Positions 42,232 to 50,806 of a stretch of 64,000 nucleotides of DNA are shown in pieces. Every line of letters starts with the position of its first letter. Positions within the stretch are counted from its first letter, which is position 1. The DNA is from Kitasatospora sp. Root107 (GTDB lineage: Bacteria > Actinomycetota > Actinomycetes > Streptomycetales > Streptomycetaceae): contig NZ_LMCT01000012.1 of assembly GCF_001424875.1 (NCBI RefSeq), positions 337,880 through 401,879 of the forward strand, read 5' to 3'. The notes below the pieces were generated by a model. It was not told where the DNA came from and ran no database searches. It worked only from the letters and a program-made list of their open reading frames with translations. Made by a program: the position numbers and the translations under genes.

Positions 42232-42906
42232 TCAGGCCTGGTCGAGCACCTCACGCATGGTGCCGGTGGTGGTCGAGGTGAGGTCGGTCAGCGAGTCGGT
42301 CACCGCGATCTTCTCGTCGCCCTTGCCCAGGCTCGCCTTGGCACCCGGAATCGCCTGCACCGGTGCGGTGATCAGCTGCGGGTCCAGCTCGCCGGCGGTC
42401 AGCACGTCGTCGGCGGCCGAGCCGCTGTTGCCCTCGACCCAGGAGAACGGCTGACCGAGGGTCAGACCCGGCCCCTGCGCGTTCAGCGGGGCGGCCGGGG
42501 CGTCCAGGGCCAGGTCGCCCAGCTCGGTGCTGTGGTCGGCCGTGGGCAGCGGCAGCGCGGCCTGCAGCCGGGGGCCGACCTTGCCGACCTCGACGCCGGG
42601 GACGACCCGGTCCGGGATCAGCTGCGCGCCCGGCTTGGAGTCCGGCACCGGCGGCATCAGCAGCGAGGTCGGCACCCCGCCCGACACCTGGCCGCCCTTC
42701 GGCAGCAGCGGCAGGTGCTCGCTGACGGTCTCCAGCGGGATGGTGAACGGGACCTCCTCGGTGCCCCACTCATCCTCGATCGACGCGACCTGACCGGCCG
42801 TCACCGGTGCACTGCCGGGTGCGGCCATCGCGGCCGACTGGCCCGCGAGTACGCCGGACCCGACCGCCAGCAGTAGTGCGCCGGTCGCCCGCTTGGAGAG
42901 CTTCAT
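42232..42906 (-). CDS. Secreted Pro/Leu-rich protein of the chaplin cluster
   Basis: 224 residues from ATG 42906 (a GTG at 42915 lacks a ribosome-binding site). Signal peptide ends near residue 28 (GQSAAMAA). The mature chain is acidic, Cys-free and rich in Pro-Leu-Pro turns (VPFTIPLETVSEHLPLLPKGG, LIPDRVVPGVEVGKVGP, LQAALPLPTADHSTELGDLAL). It resembles in composition the 120-residue protein opposite it. No domain recognised; plausibly a cell-wall or aerial-hypha surface protein. Confidence 0.8.
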   Translation of the reverse strand: MKLSKRATGALLLAVGSGVLAGQSAAMAAPGSAPVTAGQVASIEDEWGTEEVPFTIPLETVSEHLPLLPKGGQVSGGVPTSLLMPPVPDSKPGAQLIPDRVVPGVEVGKVGPRLQAALPLPTADHSTELGDLALDAPAAPLNAQGPGLTLGQPFSWVEGNSGSAADDVLTAGELDPQLITAPVQAIPGAKASLGKGDEKIAVTDSLTDLTSTTTGTMREVLDQA

Positions 42907-43078
42907 GCTGATCACCGTTCTGTCTGTGGAGCTTCGGTAGCAGCCGCTGCGCGGCCGAAAGCAATCTGCCTAAACGAGTAAGCGGGGCTCGGGATAGCAC
43001 GAGTTAACCGGTACGGCCTAATAATCCGACTGCAGGGCCCGGACTTTGGCGATCCGTCACCGATTTTCCAAGATTCCG

Positions 43079-43106
43079 CGTAACCTTCGCGCCCGTCATT
43101 CTTTGA
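43079..43106 (+). promoter_or_regulatory. Candidate sigma-BldN promoter of the rodlin-like genes
   Basis: CGTAAC (43079-43084), 16 bp, CTTTGA (43101-43106), one mismatch from a CGTAAC/CGTTGA BldN-type promoter, about 90 bp before the first rodlin-like ATG. Confidence 0.68.
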
Positions 43107-43195
43107 TCTAAATGTCGCAGCCAGGACGGTGTCGGAGGTAATCCCCCCGGACAGGCCGGCAACCGATGTGATTCATCCAGAGAGGTATCTCCACC

Positions 43196-43540
43196 ATGCT
43201 CCAGAAGACTTTCGCGGCTGTCGGACTGGCCGCGGCCGCCCTGGCCGCCACCGCCGCTCCGGCCTCCGCGATCGGCAACGCGGACGGCGCGGCAGGCTCC
43301 ATCCAGGGCAACGGCGGGACCAATGCCACGGGTACCTGGGGCAACCACAGCCCGAACTACCACGTGCTCGACAACCCCAACATCTGCCTGCCCGAGGTGC
43401 ACAACATCGGCGTCGGCGTTCTCGGTGTCGCGGTGCCGGTCGAGGTCGCGGCGCTGAGCAACCAGCCCAAGCAGACCTGTGTGGTCGGCGAGGGCACGCT
43501 CGGCAGCGGTGACGGCGGCGTCTCCCACCTGGTCGGCTGA
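43196..43540 (+). CDS. Rodlin-like secreted protein 1
   Basis: 114 residues. Signal peptide to about residue 25 (ATAAPASA), then IGNADGAAGSIQGNGGTNATGTWGNHS, NICLPEVHNIGVGVLGVAVPVE, SNQPKQTCVVGEGTLGSGDGGVSHLVG. The IGxxDG start, central CLPEV...VPVE block, second Cys and SHLxG end recall rodlins, which arrange chaplin fibrils into rodlets; it is shorter than RdlA/B (about 131). ATG 43196; AGAGGT about 8 nt upstream. Confidence 0.82.
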   Translation: MLQKTFAAVGLAAAALAATAAPASAIGNADGAAGSIQGNGGTNATGTWGNHSPNYHVLDNPNICLPEVHNIGVGVLGVAVPVEVAALSNQPKQTCVVGEGTLGSGDGGVSHLVG

Positions 43541-43621
43541 CCTCTCGCCGGCTTGGCCCGCAAGGGCCGACTGATCCACCCTGCTCCATCTCTCCCATCA
43601 GATCCGAAAAGGAACAGAACA

Positions 43622-43966
43622 ATGATCAAGAAGGCTCTCGCCGCCGTGGGCGTTGCCACCGCTGGTCTGGCCATGACCGCCGCTCCCGCCATGGCGATCG
43701 GTGACTCCGACGGTGCTGCCACCTCCATCTCGGGCAACGGCGGCACCAACGCCACCGGCACCCACGGTGACCACAGCAACAACTTCCACACCCTGGACAA
43801 CCCGAACGTGTGCCTGCCCGAGGTGCACAACATCGCGGTCGCCGTCATCGGTGTCGCGGTGCCGATCGAGGCGGACGTTCTCAACAACGAGCCGAAGCAG
43901 ATCTGCAACGTCGGCCAGAACACCCTGGGCAGCGGCGACGGTGGCGTCTCCCACCTGATCGGCTGA
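43622..43966 (+). CDS. Rodlin-like secreted protein 2
   Basis: 114 residues, same length and organisation as the protein before it: signal peptide ending TAAPAMA, then IGDSDGAATSISGNGGTNATGTHGDHS, NVCLPEVHNIAVAVIGVAVPIE, CNVGQNTLGSGDGGVSHLIG. Clearly a tandem duplicate. It lies 81 bp after gene 1 without a terminator and without its own BldN-type motif, so it is probably co-transcribed. AAAAGGAA about 8 nt before ATG 43622. Confidence 0.84.
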   Translation: MIKKALAAVGVATAGLAMTAAPAMAIGDSDGAATSISGNGGTNATGTHGDHSNNFHTLDNPNVCLPEVHNIAVAVIGVAVPIEADVLNNEPKQICNVGQNTLGSGDGGVSHLIG

Positions 43967-43986
43967 TCCAGCTCGTACACCGGCCG

Positions 43987-44029
43987 CCGGGCCCGAGGGG
44001 GAGCAACTCCCCTCGGGCCCGGCGGTTTT
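43987..44029 (+). terminator. Strong terminator after the rodlin-like pair
   Basis: 14-bp perfect stem (43987-44000 with 44009-44022), 8-nt loop, then CGGTTTT. Confidence 0.88.
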
Positions 44030-44138
44030 CTGCTGCTTTCGGGTGGCCTGTCGATCATGCGGCGCGTGCTGCGCGGCGGGCGGCCCGATCTGTGGTCACT
44101 TGTAGTCACACTGCTGTCACGCAGAGAGGAACCATCTG

Positions 44139-44396
44139 ATGAAGAGCATCCTGGGCAAGGCCGCGATCACCGCGGTTGCCACCCTGGCCCTGGCCGGCGT
44201 CTCGGCCCCCGCCTACGCCCACGTCAGCGCGGGCGGTGGCGCCCAGTTCGCCGCCACCGCCGACGAGCCCTTCCTGGCCAGCGAGGCCTGGGGTCACGCC
44301 GAGACCAGCCACATCAAGGCCGGCTTCCACGAGTGGTTCGTGGCGGGCGACGACTGGGCGGCCGGCGGCGTCGGCGGCGGCGCCACGATCGACTGA
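44139..44396 (+). CDS. Small secreted protein of unknown function
   Basis: 85 residues. Signal peptide to about residue 27 (GVSAPAYA), then HVSAGGGAQFAATADEPFLASEAWGHAETSHIKAGFHEWFVAGDDWAAGG: aromatic, Gly-rich, no Cys. Not a chaplin or rodlin. AGAGAGGAA about 9 nt before the ATG. Its placement after the rodlin-like genes suggests a surface role. It ends at a strong bidirectional terminator. Confidence 0.78.
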   Translation: MKSILGKAAITAVATLALAGVSAPAYAHVSAGGGAQFAATADEPFLASEAWGHAETSHIKAGFHEWFVAGDDWAAGGVGGGATID

Positions 44397-44408
44397 CGTC
44401 CGGTCAGC

Positions 44409-44448
44409 AGGAAGGGGTGTGGGGAACTTGGTCCCCACACCCCTTCCT
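44409..44448. terminator. Bidirectional terminator
   Basis: 17-bp perfect stem (44409-44425 with 44432-44448), loop ACTTGG, between the convergent secreted-protein gene and hemB. Confidence 0.9.
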
Positions 44449-44457
44449 GACGTCCGC

Positions 44458-45438
44458 TCAGCGCAGCAGCAGAGCCGCCTCGGTCGCCCAGTAGGTGAGG
44501 ATCTGCTCGGCGCCGGCCCGGCGGATCGAGGTGAGCGTCTCCAGGATCAGCCGCTCCCGGTCCACCCAGCCGTTCGCGGCGGCGGCCTCGATCATCGAGT
44601 ACTCGCCCGACACCTGGTAGGCCGCCACCGGCACCGGGGAGGCGTCGGCGATCTGCCGCAGCACGTCCAGGTAGGCCATGGCCGGCTTGACCATCACCAG
44701 GTCGGCGCCCTCGGCGACGTCCTGCGCCAGCTCGCGCAGCGACTCGCGGGCGTTCGCCGGGTCCTGCTGATAGGTCTTCCGGTCGCCCTTGAGCGAGGAG
44801 CCGACGGCCTCCCGGAACGGGCCGTAGAAGGCGGAGGCGTACTTGGCGGTGTAGGCCAGGATGCCGGTGTCCTGGTACCCGGCCTCGTCCAGCGCCCGCC
44901 GGACCACCCCGACCTGACCGTCCATCATCCCGGACGGGCCGACCAGGTGGACCCCGGCCGCGGCCTGCACCAGGGCCATCTCCTTGTACCGCTCCAGGGT
45001 GGCGTCGTTGTCCACGCTGCCGTCCTCGGCCAGCACACCGCAGTGCCCGTGGTCGGTGTACTCGTCCAGACACAGGTCGGACATCACCACCAGCTGGTCA
45101 CCGACCTCGGAGACCACGTCCCGGATCGCCTGCTGCAGGATCCCGTCCGGGTTGGTGCCCTCGCTGCCGATCGCGTCCTGCACCTCGGGGACCCCGAACA
45201 GCATGATCCCGCCCAGCCCCGCCTCGGCCGCCTCCACGGCAGCCCGGCGCAGGGTGTCCCTGGTGTGCTGGACCACCCCCGGCATGGACCCGATCGGACG
45301 CGGCTCGGTGATCCCCTCCCGCACGAACGCGGGCAGGATCAGCTCGGCCGGATGCAACCTGGTCTCGGCGACCAGCCGCCGCATCGCCGGGGTGGAGCGC
45401 AGCCGACGCGGACGAACGTACGGGAACTCAGCGGACAC
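44458..45438 (-). CDS. hemB: Delta-aminolevulinic acid dehydratase (porphobilinogen synthase)
   Basis: 326 residues, full length. Schiff-base lysines in [16 protein letters not shown] and [14 protein letters not shown]; metal-site region [17 protein letters not shown]; product loop [16 protein letters not shown]. It joins two aminolevulinates into porphobilinogen. It follows hemD after a 160-bp gap holding a palindromic repeat, so read-through from the rex-hemACD transcript may be modulated there. GTG start. Confidence 0.95.
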   Translation of the reverse strand: MSAEFPYVRPRRLRSTPAMRRLVAETRLHPAELILPAFVREGITEPRPIGSMPGVVQHTRDTLRRAAVEAAEAGLGGIMLFGVPEVQDAIGSEGTNPDGILQQAIRDVVSEVGDQLVVMSDLCLDEYTDHGHCGVLAEDGSVDNDATLERYKEMALVQAAAGVHLVGPSGMMDGQVGVVRRALDEAGYQDTGILAYTAKYASAFYGPFREAVGSSLKGDRKTYQQDPANARESLRELAQDVAEGADLVMVKPAMAYLDVLRQIADASPVPVAAYQVSGEYSMIEAAAANGWVDRERLILETLTSIRRAGAEQILTYWATEAALLLR

Positions 45439-45460
45439 GAGCTTCTCTCTCCTCTGGGAA

Positions 45461-45584
45461 CCACCAGGGGCTCGGGGAACTGCGACGCCGACCTCTGCAA
45501 AGGTGATCCGTGCACAGGTGGTCAGGCACTTTCGTACGTGACCCCGGCGCCAGATCTCGTCGCCGTTCCCCGAGCCCCTGGTGG
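45461..45584 (+). repeat. Palindromic intergenic repeat, copy 2
   Basis: 20-bp perfect terminal inverted repeats (45461-45480, 45565-45584; CCACCAGGGGCTCGGGGAAC) around an 84-bp core. The core shares ACGCCG, AAGGTGATCCGT and AGGTGGTCAGGCACTTTCG with copy 1 read from the other strand, then has about 30 bp that copy 1 lacks. It lies in the hemD-hemB gap. Confidence 0.85.
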
Positions 45585-45597
45585 CTGAACTTGTGCG

Positions 45598-47235
45598 TCA
45601 GCGGGCCTTCCGGCGGGAGCCGGGACGGCGCTCGCTGGGGCGGTAGACCGGCTCGCCGGCTGCGGTGGCGGTGTCCCGGCGGCCCGCGCCGAAGTCGGCC
45701 AGGGCCTGGGCCAGTGCGGCGGCCGACGGGGCCGGGGCCATCACGTCCACCCGCAGGCCGTGCTCCTCCGCGGTCTTCGCGGTGGCCGGGCCGATGCAGG
45801 CGATGATCGTGACGTTGTGCGGCTTGCCCGCGATGCCGACCAGGTTGCGGACGGTCGAGGAGGAGGTGAAGAGCACCGCGTCGAAGCCGCCACCCTTGAT
45901 CGCCTCCCGGGTCTCGGCCGGCGGCGGCGAGGCGCGTACGGTCCGATAGGCCGTCACGTCGTCCACCTCCCAGCCGAGTTCGACCAGACCGGCCACCAGG
46001 GTCTCGGTGGCGATGTCGGCGCGCGGCAGCAGCACCCGGTCGATCGGGTCGAAGACCGGGTCGTACGGCGGCCAGTCCTCCAGCAGACCGGCGGCGGACT
46101 GCTCACCGCTGGGCACCAGATCCGGCTTCACGCCGAAGTCGACCAGCGCCTGGGCCGTCGTCTCGCCGACCGCCGCGACCTTGATCCCGGCGAACGCCCG
46201 GGCGTCCAGGCCGTACTCCTCGAACTTCTCCCGGACCGCGCGGACCGCGTTCACCGAGGTGAAGGCGATCCACTCGTAACGGCCCGTCACCAGGCCCTTG
46301 ATCGCCCGCTCCATCTGCTGCGGGGTGCGCGGCGGCTCGACCGCGATGGTCGGCACCTCCTGCGGCACCGCGCCGTACGAGCGCAGCTGGTCGGAGAGGC
46401 CGTGCGCCTGCTCCTTGGTCCGCGGGACGAGGACGTTCCAGCCGAACAGCGGCTTGGTCTCGAACCACGAGTGCGAGGAGCGGTGGGCGACCTGCTCGCC
46501 CACCACGGCTATCACCGAGGTGGCCGGGTCGACCGGTGCCGAGACCGGCGAGGGCAGCACCCTGGCCGCCTTCAGGTCGGCGGCGATGGTGGTCAGGGTG
46601 GCGGTGAAGGTGCGCTGCCGGGTGGTGGTGCCGGACAGCGTGGCCGACAGCGGCGACTCCGGCTTGCGGCCGTTGGCCACCAGCGCGGCGGCGGTGGCGG
46701 GCAGCTGGCCCAGCGTGGTGCGGACCACCAGGGTGGTCTCCGGTGCGCCGAGGTCGATCGTCTGACCGGCCAGCAGACCGGCACCGTCCACGAACCGGAC
46801 GTCCGCCCCGCGGCTGCCGCGCAGCGGCACCCCGGCGTAGGCCGGCACGCCGACCGACTGGGCGACCCCGGGGATCACCTCGAACGGGATCGCGGCCTGG
46901 GCGCAGCCGAGCATCTCCTCGGCGGCGCAGCCGTCCAGGCCCGGGTCGCCGTCCACGGTGCGGACCACGTGCTTGCCGGTCCTGACGGCCTCGGCGACCA
47001 CGGCTGCCACGTCCGGGCAGTCCTCGCCGACGGTGCTGTGCACCACGACCCGCTCCGGGCAGTGGGTGCGCACGGCGGCTGCGGTGAGCGGGTCGGCGAT
47101 CAGCACGTCGGCGGAGGCCAGCACGTCCACCGCCCGCAGGGTGAGCAGGCCCGGGTCACCGGGGCCCGCACCCAGGAAGGTGCAGCGGCCGGCCTGGACG
47201 GCCGGGGTGTGCGCGAGGTTGGCGGCGGCGCTCAT
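45598..47235 (-). CDS. hemD: Fused uroporphyrinogen-III C-methyltransferase / uroporphyrinogen-III synthase
   Basis: 545 residues. N-terminal SUMT (CobA/CysG-like) about 15-250 (FLGAGPGDPGLLTLRAVDVL, TVDGDPGLDG); C-terminal HemD about 275-520 (VLVPRTKEQAHGLSDQL, FTSVNAVRAVREKFEEYG, FTSSSTVRNLVGI). The fusion is standard in actinobacteria and leads to siroheme/cobalamin as well as heme. The methyltransferase half looks diverged: the usual GDPxxxGRG is here GDPGLDGCA. ATG overlaps the hemC stop (47232-47235). The C-terminus is a basic tail. Confidence 0.93.
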   Translation of the reverse strand: MSAAANLAHTPAVQAGRCTFLGAGPGDPGLLTLRAVDVLASADVLIADPLTAAAVRTHCPERVVVHSTVGEDCPDVAAVVAEAVRTGKHVVRTVDGDPGLDGCAAEEMLGCAQAAIPFEVIPGVAQSVGVPAYAGVPLRGSRGADVRFVDGAGLLAGQTIDLGAPETTLVVRTTLGQLPATAAALVANGRKPESPLSATLSGTTTRQRTFTATLTTIAADLKAARVLPSPVSAPVDPATSVIAVVGEQVAHRSSHSWFETKPLFGWNVLVPRTKEQAHGLSDQLRSYGAVPQEVPTIAVEPPRTPQQMERAIKGLVTGRYEWIAFTSVNAVRAVREKFEEYGLDARAFAGIKVAAVGETTAQALVDFGVKPDLVPSGEQSAAGLLEDWPPYDPVFDPIDRVLLPRADIATETLVAGLVELGWEVDDVTAYRTVRASPPPAETREAIKGGGFDAVLFTSSSTVRNLVGIAGKPHNVTIIACIGPATAKTAEEHGLRVDVMAPAPSAAALAQALADFGAGRRDTATAAGEPVYRPSERRPGSRRKAR

Positions 47236-48266
47236 CGGGCTCGCTCCCCCATCAGGTTGGCCGCTCCCGCGTCGAGCAGCCGCTCGGCGAGCGCGTGGCC
47301 GAGGGCCACCGCCTGCCGCTCGGCGGTCTCGTCGAGGACGAGCGGACCGTTGGCGGTCTTCTTCAGCAGGGTGGCGCCGTCGACGGTGCCGACCACGCCC
47401 TCCAGCCGCAGTTCGGTGCCCTGCCAGGTGGCAAGGGCGGCTACCGGTGCGGAGCAGCCGGCCTCGAGCCGGGCCAGCAGGGCGCGCTCGGCGGCCACCG
47501 CCACCCGGGTCGGCAGGTGATCCAACTCGCCCAGTGCGACGGCAAGTTCGGGACTCACGCACTCGACGGCCAGGGCGCCCTGGCCGGGCGCGGGGAGCAT
47601 CAGCTCCGGCTCCAGGTGCTCGGTGATCTCGGCGCTCCGGCCGAGCCGGTTCAGACCGGCGGCGGCCAGCACCACGGCGTCCAGCTCGCCCGAGGTGACG
47701 TAGCCGATCCGGGTGTCCACGTTGCCGCGGATCGGGACGGTCTCCAGCTCGACGCCCCGGGCGCTCGCCCAGGCGTTCAACTGGGCCATCCGGCGCGGCG
47801 ATCCGGTGCCGATCCGGGCGGTGTGCCCGGCCAGCTTCTCGACCAGCTCGGTCAGGCTCAGGCCGTCCCGGGCGATCAGGGCGTCCCTGCTGTCCTCGCG
47901 CTCGGGGACGACCGCCAGCAGCAGGCCCTCGGGGGCCGCGGTGGGCAGGTCCTTGAGCGAGTGCACGGCCAGGTCGATCCGGCCCTCCAGCAGCGCGTCG
48001 CGCAGCGCGGAGACGAAGACCCCGGTGCCGCCGATCTGTGCCAGCGCCTCCCGGGAGGTGTCGCCGTAGGTGGTGATCTCCACCAGCTCGACGGGGCGCC
48101 CGGTGACCCGCTCGACCGTACGGGCGACCATGCCCGACTGGGCCATCGCAAGGGCGCTCCGGCGGGTGCCGAGGCGCAGCGGCTGCGACTGGCCGTCGCT
48201 GCTGCTCAGTTGACCATTCATGAGGTGATCGTCCCGGTCATGCTCGTGGGCTGGCTGGTGGTTCAT
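47232..48266 (-). CDS. hemC: Porphobilinogen deaminase (hydroxymethylbilane synthase)
   Basis: 344 residues. Landmarks: RLGTRRSALAMAQS, SLKDLPT, TGSPRRMAQLNA, LPAPGQGALAVEC and the dipyrromethane cofactor Cys in ARLEAGCSAPVAALA. The ATG at 48266 overlaps the hemA stop (ATGA); about 28 extra N-terminal residues precede the conserved start, and an internal ATG (48221) is the alternative. Confidence 0.94.
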   Translation of the reverse strand: MNHQPAHEHDRDDHLMNGQLSSSDGQSQPLRLGTRRSALAMAQSGMVARTVERVTGRPVELVEITTYGDTSREALAQIGGTGVFVSALRDALLEGRIDLAVHSLKDLPTAAPEGLLLAVVPEREDSRDALIARDGLSLTELVEKLAGHTARIGTGSPRRMAQLNAWASARGVELETVPIRGNVDTRIGYVTSGELDAVVLAAAGLNRLGRSAEITEHLEPELMLPAPGQGALAVECVSPELAVALGELDHLPTRVAVAAERALLARLEAGCSAPVAALATWQGTELRLEGVVGTVDGATLLKKTANGPLVLDETAERQAVALGHALAERLLDAGAANLMGERAR

Positions 48267-49606
48267 CGGGGGCTTCCCCCCGCGTGGGTGGTGTCGGCCT
48301 TGGCCTGCGCACCGATCGGTGTGCGGGAGACAGCCTGCACTGCCGCCGGGTCCAGGTCGAACAGCTCGCGGAGCGCGTCAGCGTATCCGGCCCCGCCGGG
48401 CTCGGCCGCGAGCTGCTTCACCCGGACGGTCGGGGCGTGCAGCAGCTTGTCCACCACACGCTTGACGGTCTGTGAGACCTCGGCCCTGGTGCGCTCGTCC
48501 AGGTCGGGCAGCCGGGTGTTCAGGCGGCCGAGCTCGCTCAGCACCACCTCGGAGGCCATCTGGCGGAGCGCCACCACGGTGGGCGCGATCCGGGCCGCGC
48601 GCTGGGCCGCGCCGAAGGCCTCCACCTCGTCCGCGACGATGCCGACGACGGCGTCCACGTCCCCGGCGCCGGGGGTGGCGGCGTGGGCCTGGGAGAGGCT
48701 CTCCAGGTCGACCAGCAGCGCACCGGCGAGGTCGTGGACCGCGTGGTCCACGTCGCGCGGCATGGCCAGGTCGAGGAAGGCCAGCGGGTTCGCCGCAGTC
48801 CGTACCGCCACCGCGGCGGCGACGTCCTCGGCGCTGATCACCACACCGGCCGCGCCGGTGCAGGAGATCACCAGGTCCACGTCGGCGAGCGTCTCGCGGA
48901 CCTTGCCGAAGTCGACCGTACGGGCGCCCAGGTTGGCCGCCAGCCGCTCGGCCCGCTCGGCGGTCCGGTTGGCGATCAGGAGGTCGGCGACCCCGGCGCG
49001 GACCAGGGTGGCGGCGGCCAGCGAGCTCATCGAGCCCGCCCCGACCACCAGGGCGCGCTTGCCCGCGATCTCGCCGGCCCCGGCCGCGACCTGCTCCAGG
49101 CCGAAGGTGACCAGGGACTGCCCGGCCTTGTCGATGCCGGTCTCGCTGTGCGCCCGCTTGCCGACCCGCAGGGCCTGCTGGAACAGCTCGTTCAGGCCGC
49201 GCCCGGCGGTGTGCTCCTCCTGGGCGCGGGCCAGCGCGTCGCGCAGCTGGCCGAGGATCTGGCCCTCGCCGACCACCATCGAGTCCAGCCCGCAGGCCAC
49301 CGAGAAGAGGTGGTGCACGGCCCGGTCCTCGTAGTGCACGTAGAGGTGCGAGGTGAGCTCCTCCAGGTCCACGCCGCTGTGGTGGGCGAGCAGCAGGGAG
49401 AGCTCGGCCACCCCGGCGTGGAACTTGTCCACGTCGGCGTACAGCTCGATCCGGTTGCAGGTGTTGACCAGGGCGGCCTCGCCGACGGCCGGCGAGGCGG
49501 CGGTGTCGTGCAGCAGCCGGGTGGGCACCTGGCCGGTGAGCGCGGCGCGTTCCAACAGGCCGACGGGTGCGCTGCGGTGACTCAGACCGACGACGAGAAG
49601 ACTCAT
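48263..49606 (-). CDS. hemA: Glutamyl-tRNA reductase
   Basis: 447 residues. VVGLSHRSAPVGLLERAAL, catalytic Cys in VNTCNRIELYADV, SMVVGEGQILGQLRDAL, the NADPH domain (ALVVGAGSMSSLAAATL) and a C-terminal dimerisation helix. First committed step of C5 tetrapyrrole synthesis; its product goes to HemL. It is 34 bp after rex and in the same operon, as in S. coelicolor, so it is derepressed when NADH/NAD rises. Confidence 0.95.
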   Translation of the reverse strand: MSLLVVGLSHRSAPVGLLERAALTGQVPTRLLHDTAASPAVGEAALVNTCNRIELYADVDKFHAGVAELSLLLAHHSGVDLEELTSHLYVHYEDRAVHHLFSVACGLDSMVVGEGQILGQLRDALARAQEEHTAGRGLNELFQQALRVGKRAHSETGIDKAGQSLVTFGLEQVAAGAGEIAGKRALVVGAGSMSSLAAATLVRAGVADLLIANRTAERAERLAANLGARTVDFGKVRETLADVDLVISCTGAAGVVISAEDVAAAVAVRTAANPLAFLDLAMPRDVDHAVHDLAGALLVDLESLSQAHAATPGAGDVDAVVGIVADEVEAFGAAQRAARIAPTVVALRQMASEVVLSELGRLNTRLPDLDERTRAEVSQTVKRVVDKLLHAPTVRVKQLAAEPGGAGYADALRELFDLDPAAVQAVSRTPIGAQAKADTTHAGGSPR

Positions 49607-49640
49607 GCCCGCCCCCTGGGGTTCGGGATCTGCTGGCGGC

Positions 49641-50501
49641 TCACGCGGGCATCACCGCGGAGAGCTCGCCCTCGGTGCCCTTGGCGGGCTTGCCCTTGAC
49701 CGGCTCGGCCTTGGCGGCACCGGCCGCCCGGCGGAGCTTGGCGGCGGCGGCCCGGACCGGGCCGGGGGCACGGTCGAGCACCGAGTCGTTGTGGCCGGAC
49801 TCCTCGCCGGCCTTGCGCTGCTCGTGGAAGGCGAGGATCTGGAGCTCTATCGAGAGGTCCACCTTGCGCACGTCCACGCCGTCCGGGACGGTCAGCACGG
49901 TCGGGGCGAAGTTCAGGATGCTGGTCACACCGGCGTCGACCAGGCGGTCGCAGACCTGCTGGGCGGCGCCGGGCGGGGTGGTGATGACGCCGATGGAGAC
50001 GTGCTGGCTCTCCACGATCGCCTCCAACTCGTCCATGTGCCGCACCGGGAGACCGGCGGCGCTGTTGCCGACCACGGTCGGGTCGGCGTCCAGCAGGGCG
50101 GCGACCCGGAAACCGCGGGAGGCGAAGCCGCCGTAGTTGGCGAGCGCGTGGCCGAGGTTACCGATTCCGACGATGACCACGGGCCAGTCCTGGGTCAGGC
50201 CCAGCTCGCGGGAGATCTGGTAGACCAGGTACTCCACGTCGTAGCCGACGCCACGGGTCCCGTAGGAGCCGAGGTAGGAGAAGTCCTTGCGGAGCTTCGC
50301 CGAGTTGACCCCGGCGGCGGTGGCCAGTTCCTCGGATGAGACGGTGGGCACCGAGCGCTCGGAGAGTGCGGTGAGTGCCCTCAGGTAGAGGGGAAGGCGG
50401 GCGACAGTCGCCTCCGGGATGCCCCGGGCACGCGAGGGTCGGCGCGCGGCGCCCGGCTCGGGCGTCTGCGAAGTGCTCTGGGTGGATCGGCCGATTGCCA
50501 C
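49641..50501 (-). CDS. rex: Redox-sensing repressor Rex
   Basis: 286 residues. Winged helix about 28-100 (IPEATVARLPLYLRAL, KLRKDFSYLGSYGTRGVGYDV) and a Rossmann NAD(H) domain (VVIVGIGNLGHALANYGGF) with the C-terminal swapped helix. The Ala/Lys/Pro-rich tail after about 245 is typical of Streptomyces Rex. NADH binding releases it from DNA. GTG 50501 with AGGAG upstream. It has its own operator at 50548-50565. Confidence 0.95.
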   Translation of the reverse strand: MAIGRSTQSTSQTPEPGAARRPSRARGIPEATVARLPLYLRALTALSERSVPTVSSEELATAAGVNSAKLRKDFSYLGSYGTRGVGYDVEYLVYQISRELGLTQDWPVVIVGIGNLGHALANYGGFASRGFRVAALLDADPTVVGNSAAGLPVRHMDELEAIVESQHVSIGVITTPPGAAQQVCDRLVDAGVTSILNFAPTVLTVPDGVDVRKVDLSIELQILAFHEQRKAGEESGHNDSVLDRAPGPVRAAAAKLRRAAGAAKAEPVKGKPAKGTEGELSAVMPA

Positions 50502-50547
50502 GGTGCTCCTGTGGGTGAAGCTGGGCTTTGGCAGCCAGGCTATGCGT

Positions 50548-50565
50548 TTGTGAACGTGTGCACAA
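50548..50565 (-). promoter_or_regulatory. Rex operator
   Basis: TTGTGAA-CGTG-TGCACAA, one mismatch from the Streptomyces Rex operator TTGTGAANNNNTTCACAA, 47 bp before the rex start. Confidence 0.88.
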
Positions 50566-50615
50566 AGATGGTGTCCGATTTGTCCGGGCACAGTGACGCG
50601 CATCACGCTGATGGT

Positions 50616-50778
50616 CAGACCCTCCGTCGACTGGGGGGCGGGTGAAGGAGCGGCGTTGGGGTGCGTGGCTCGGCGGTGCCGAGGAGGGAGTCCATGCGGA
50701 GCATCGGCGACTGACGAGAAGCCGTCGAGGTGCGTGCCCCGGCGACGCGACGCCGCCCCCCAGTCGACGGAGGGTCTG
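50616..50778. mobile_element. MITE-like element with 26-bp inverted repeats
   Basis: Terminal repeats 50616-50641 and 50753-50778 are perfect 26-bp inverted copies (outer end CAGACCCTCCGTCGACTGGG). TGGT lies directly outside both ends, a likely 4-bp target duplication. The 111-bp interior has no supported gene but contains a small hairpin (CTCGGC/GCCGAG). The transposase that would move it is not here. Confidence 0.75.
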
Positions 50779-50806
50779 TGGTCGCTCTTGCGACAGTGTG
50801 CGCCAC

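Larger units (their letters stand above)
50502..50806. other. 305-bp region between rex and the exonuclease gene
   Basis: No gene. It holds the rex operator/promoter (near 50548-50565) and a MITE-like palindromic element (50616-50778); the remaining few tens of bases show nothing further. Confidence 0.7.
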
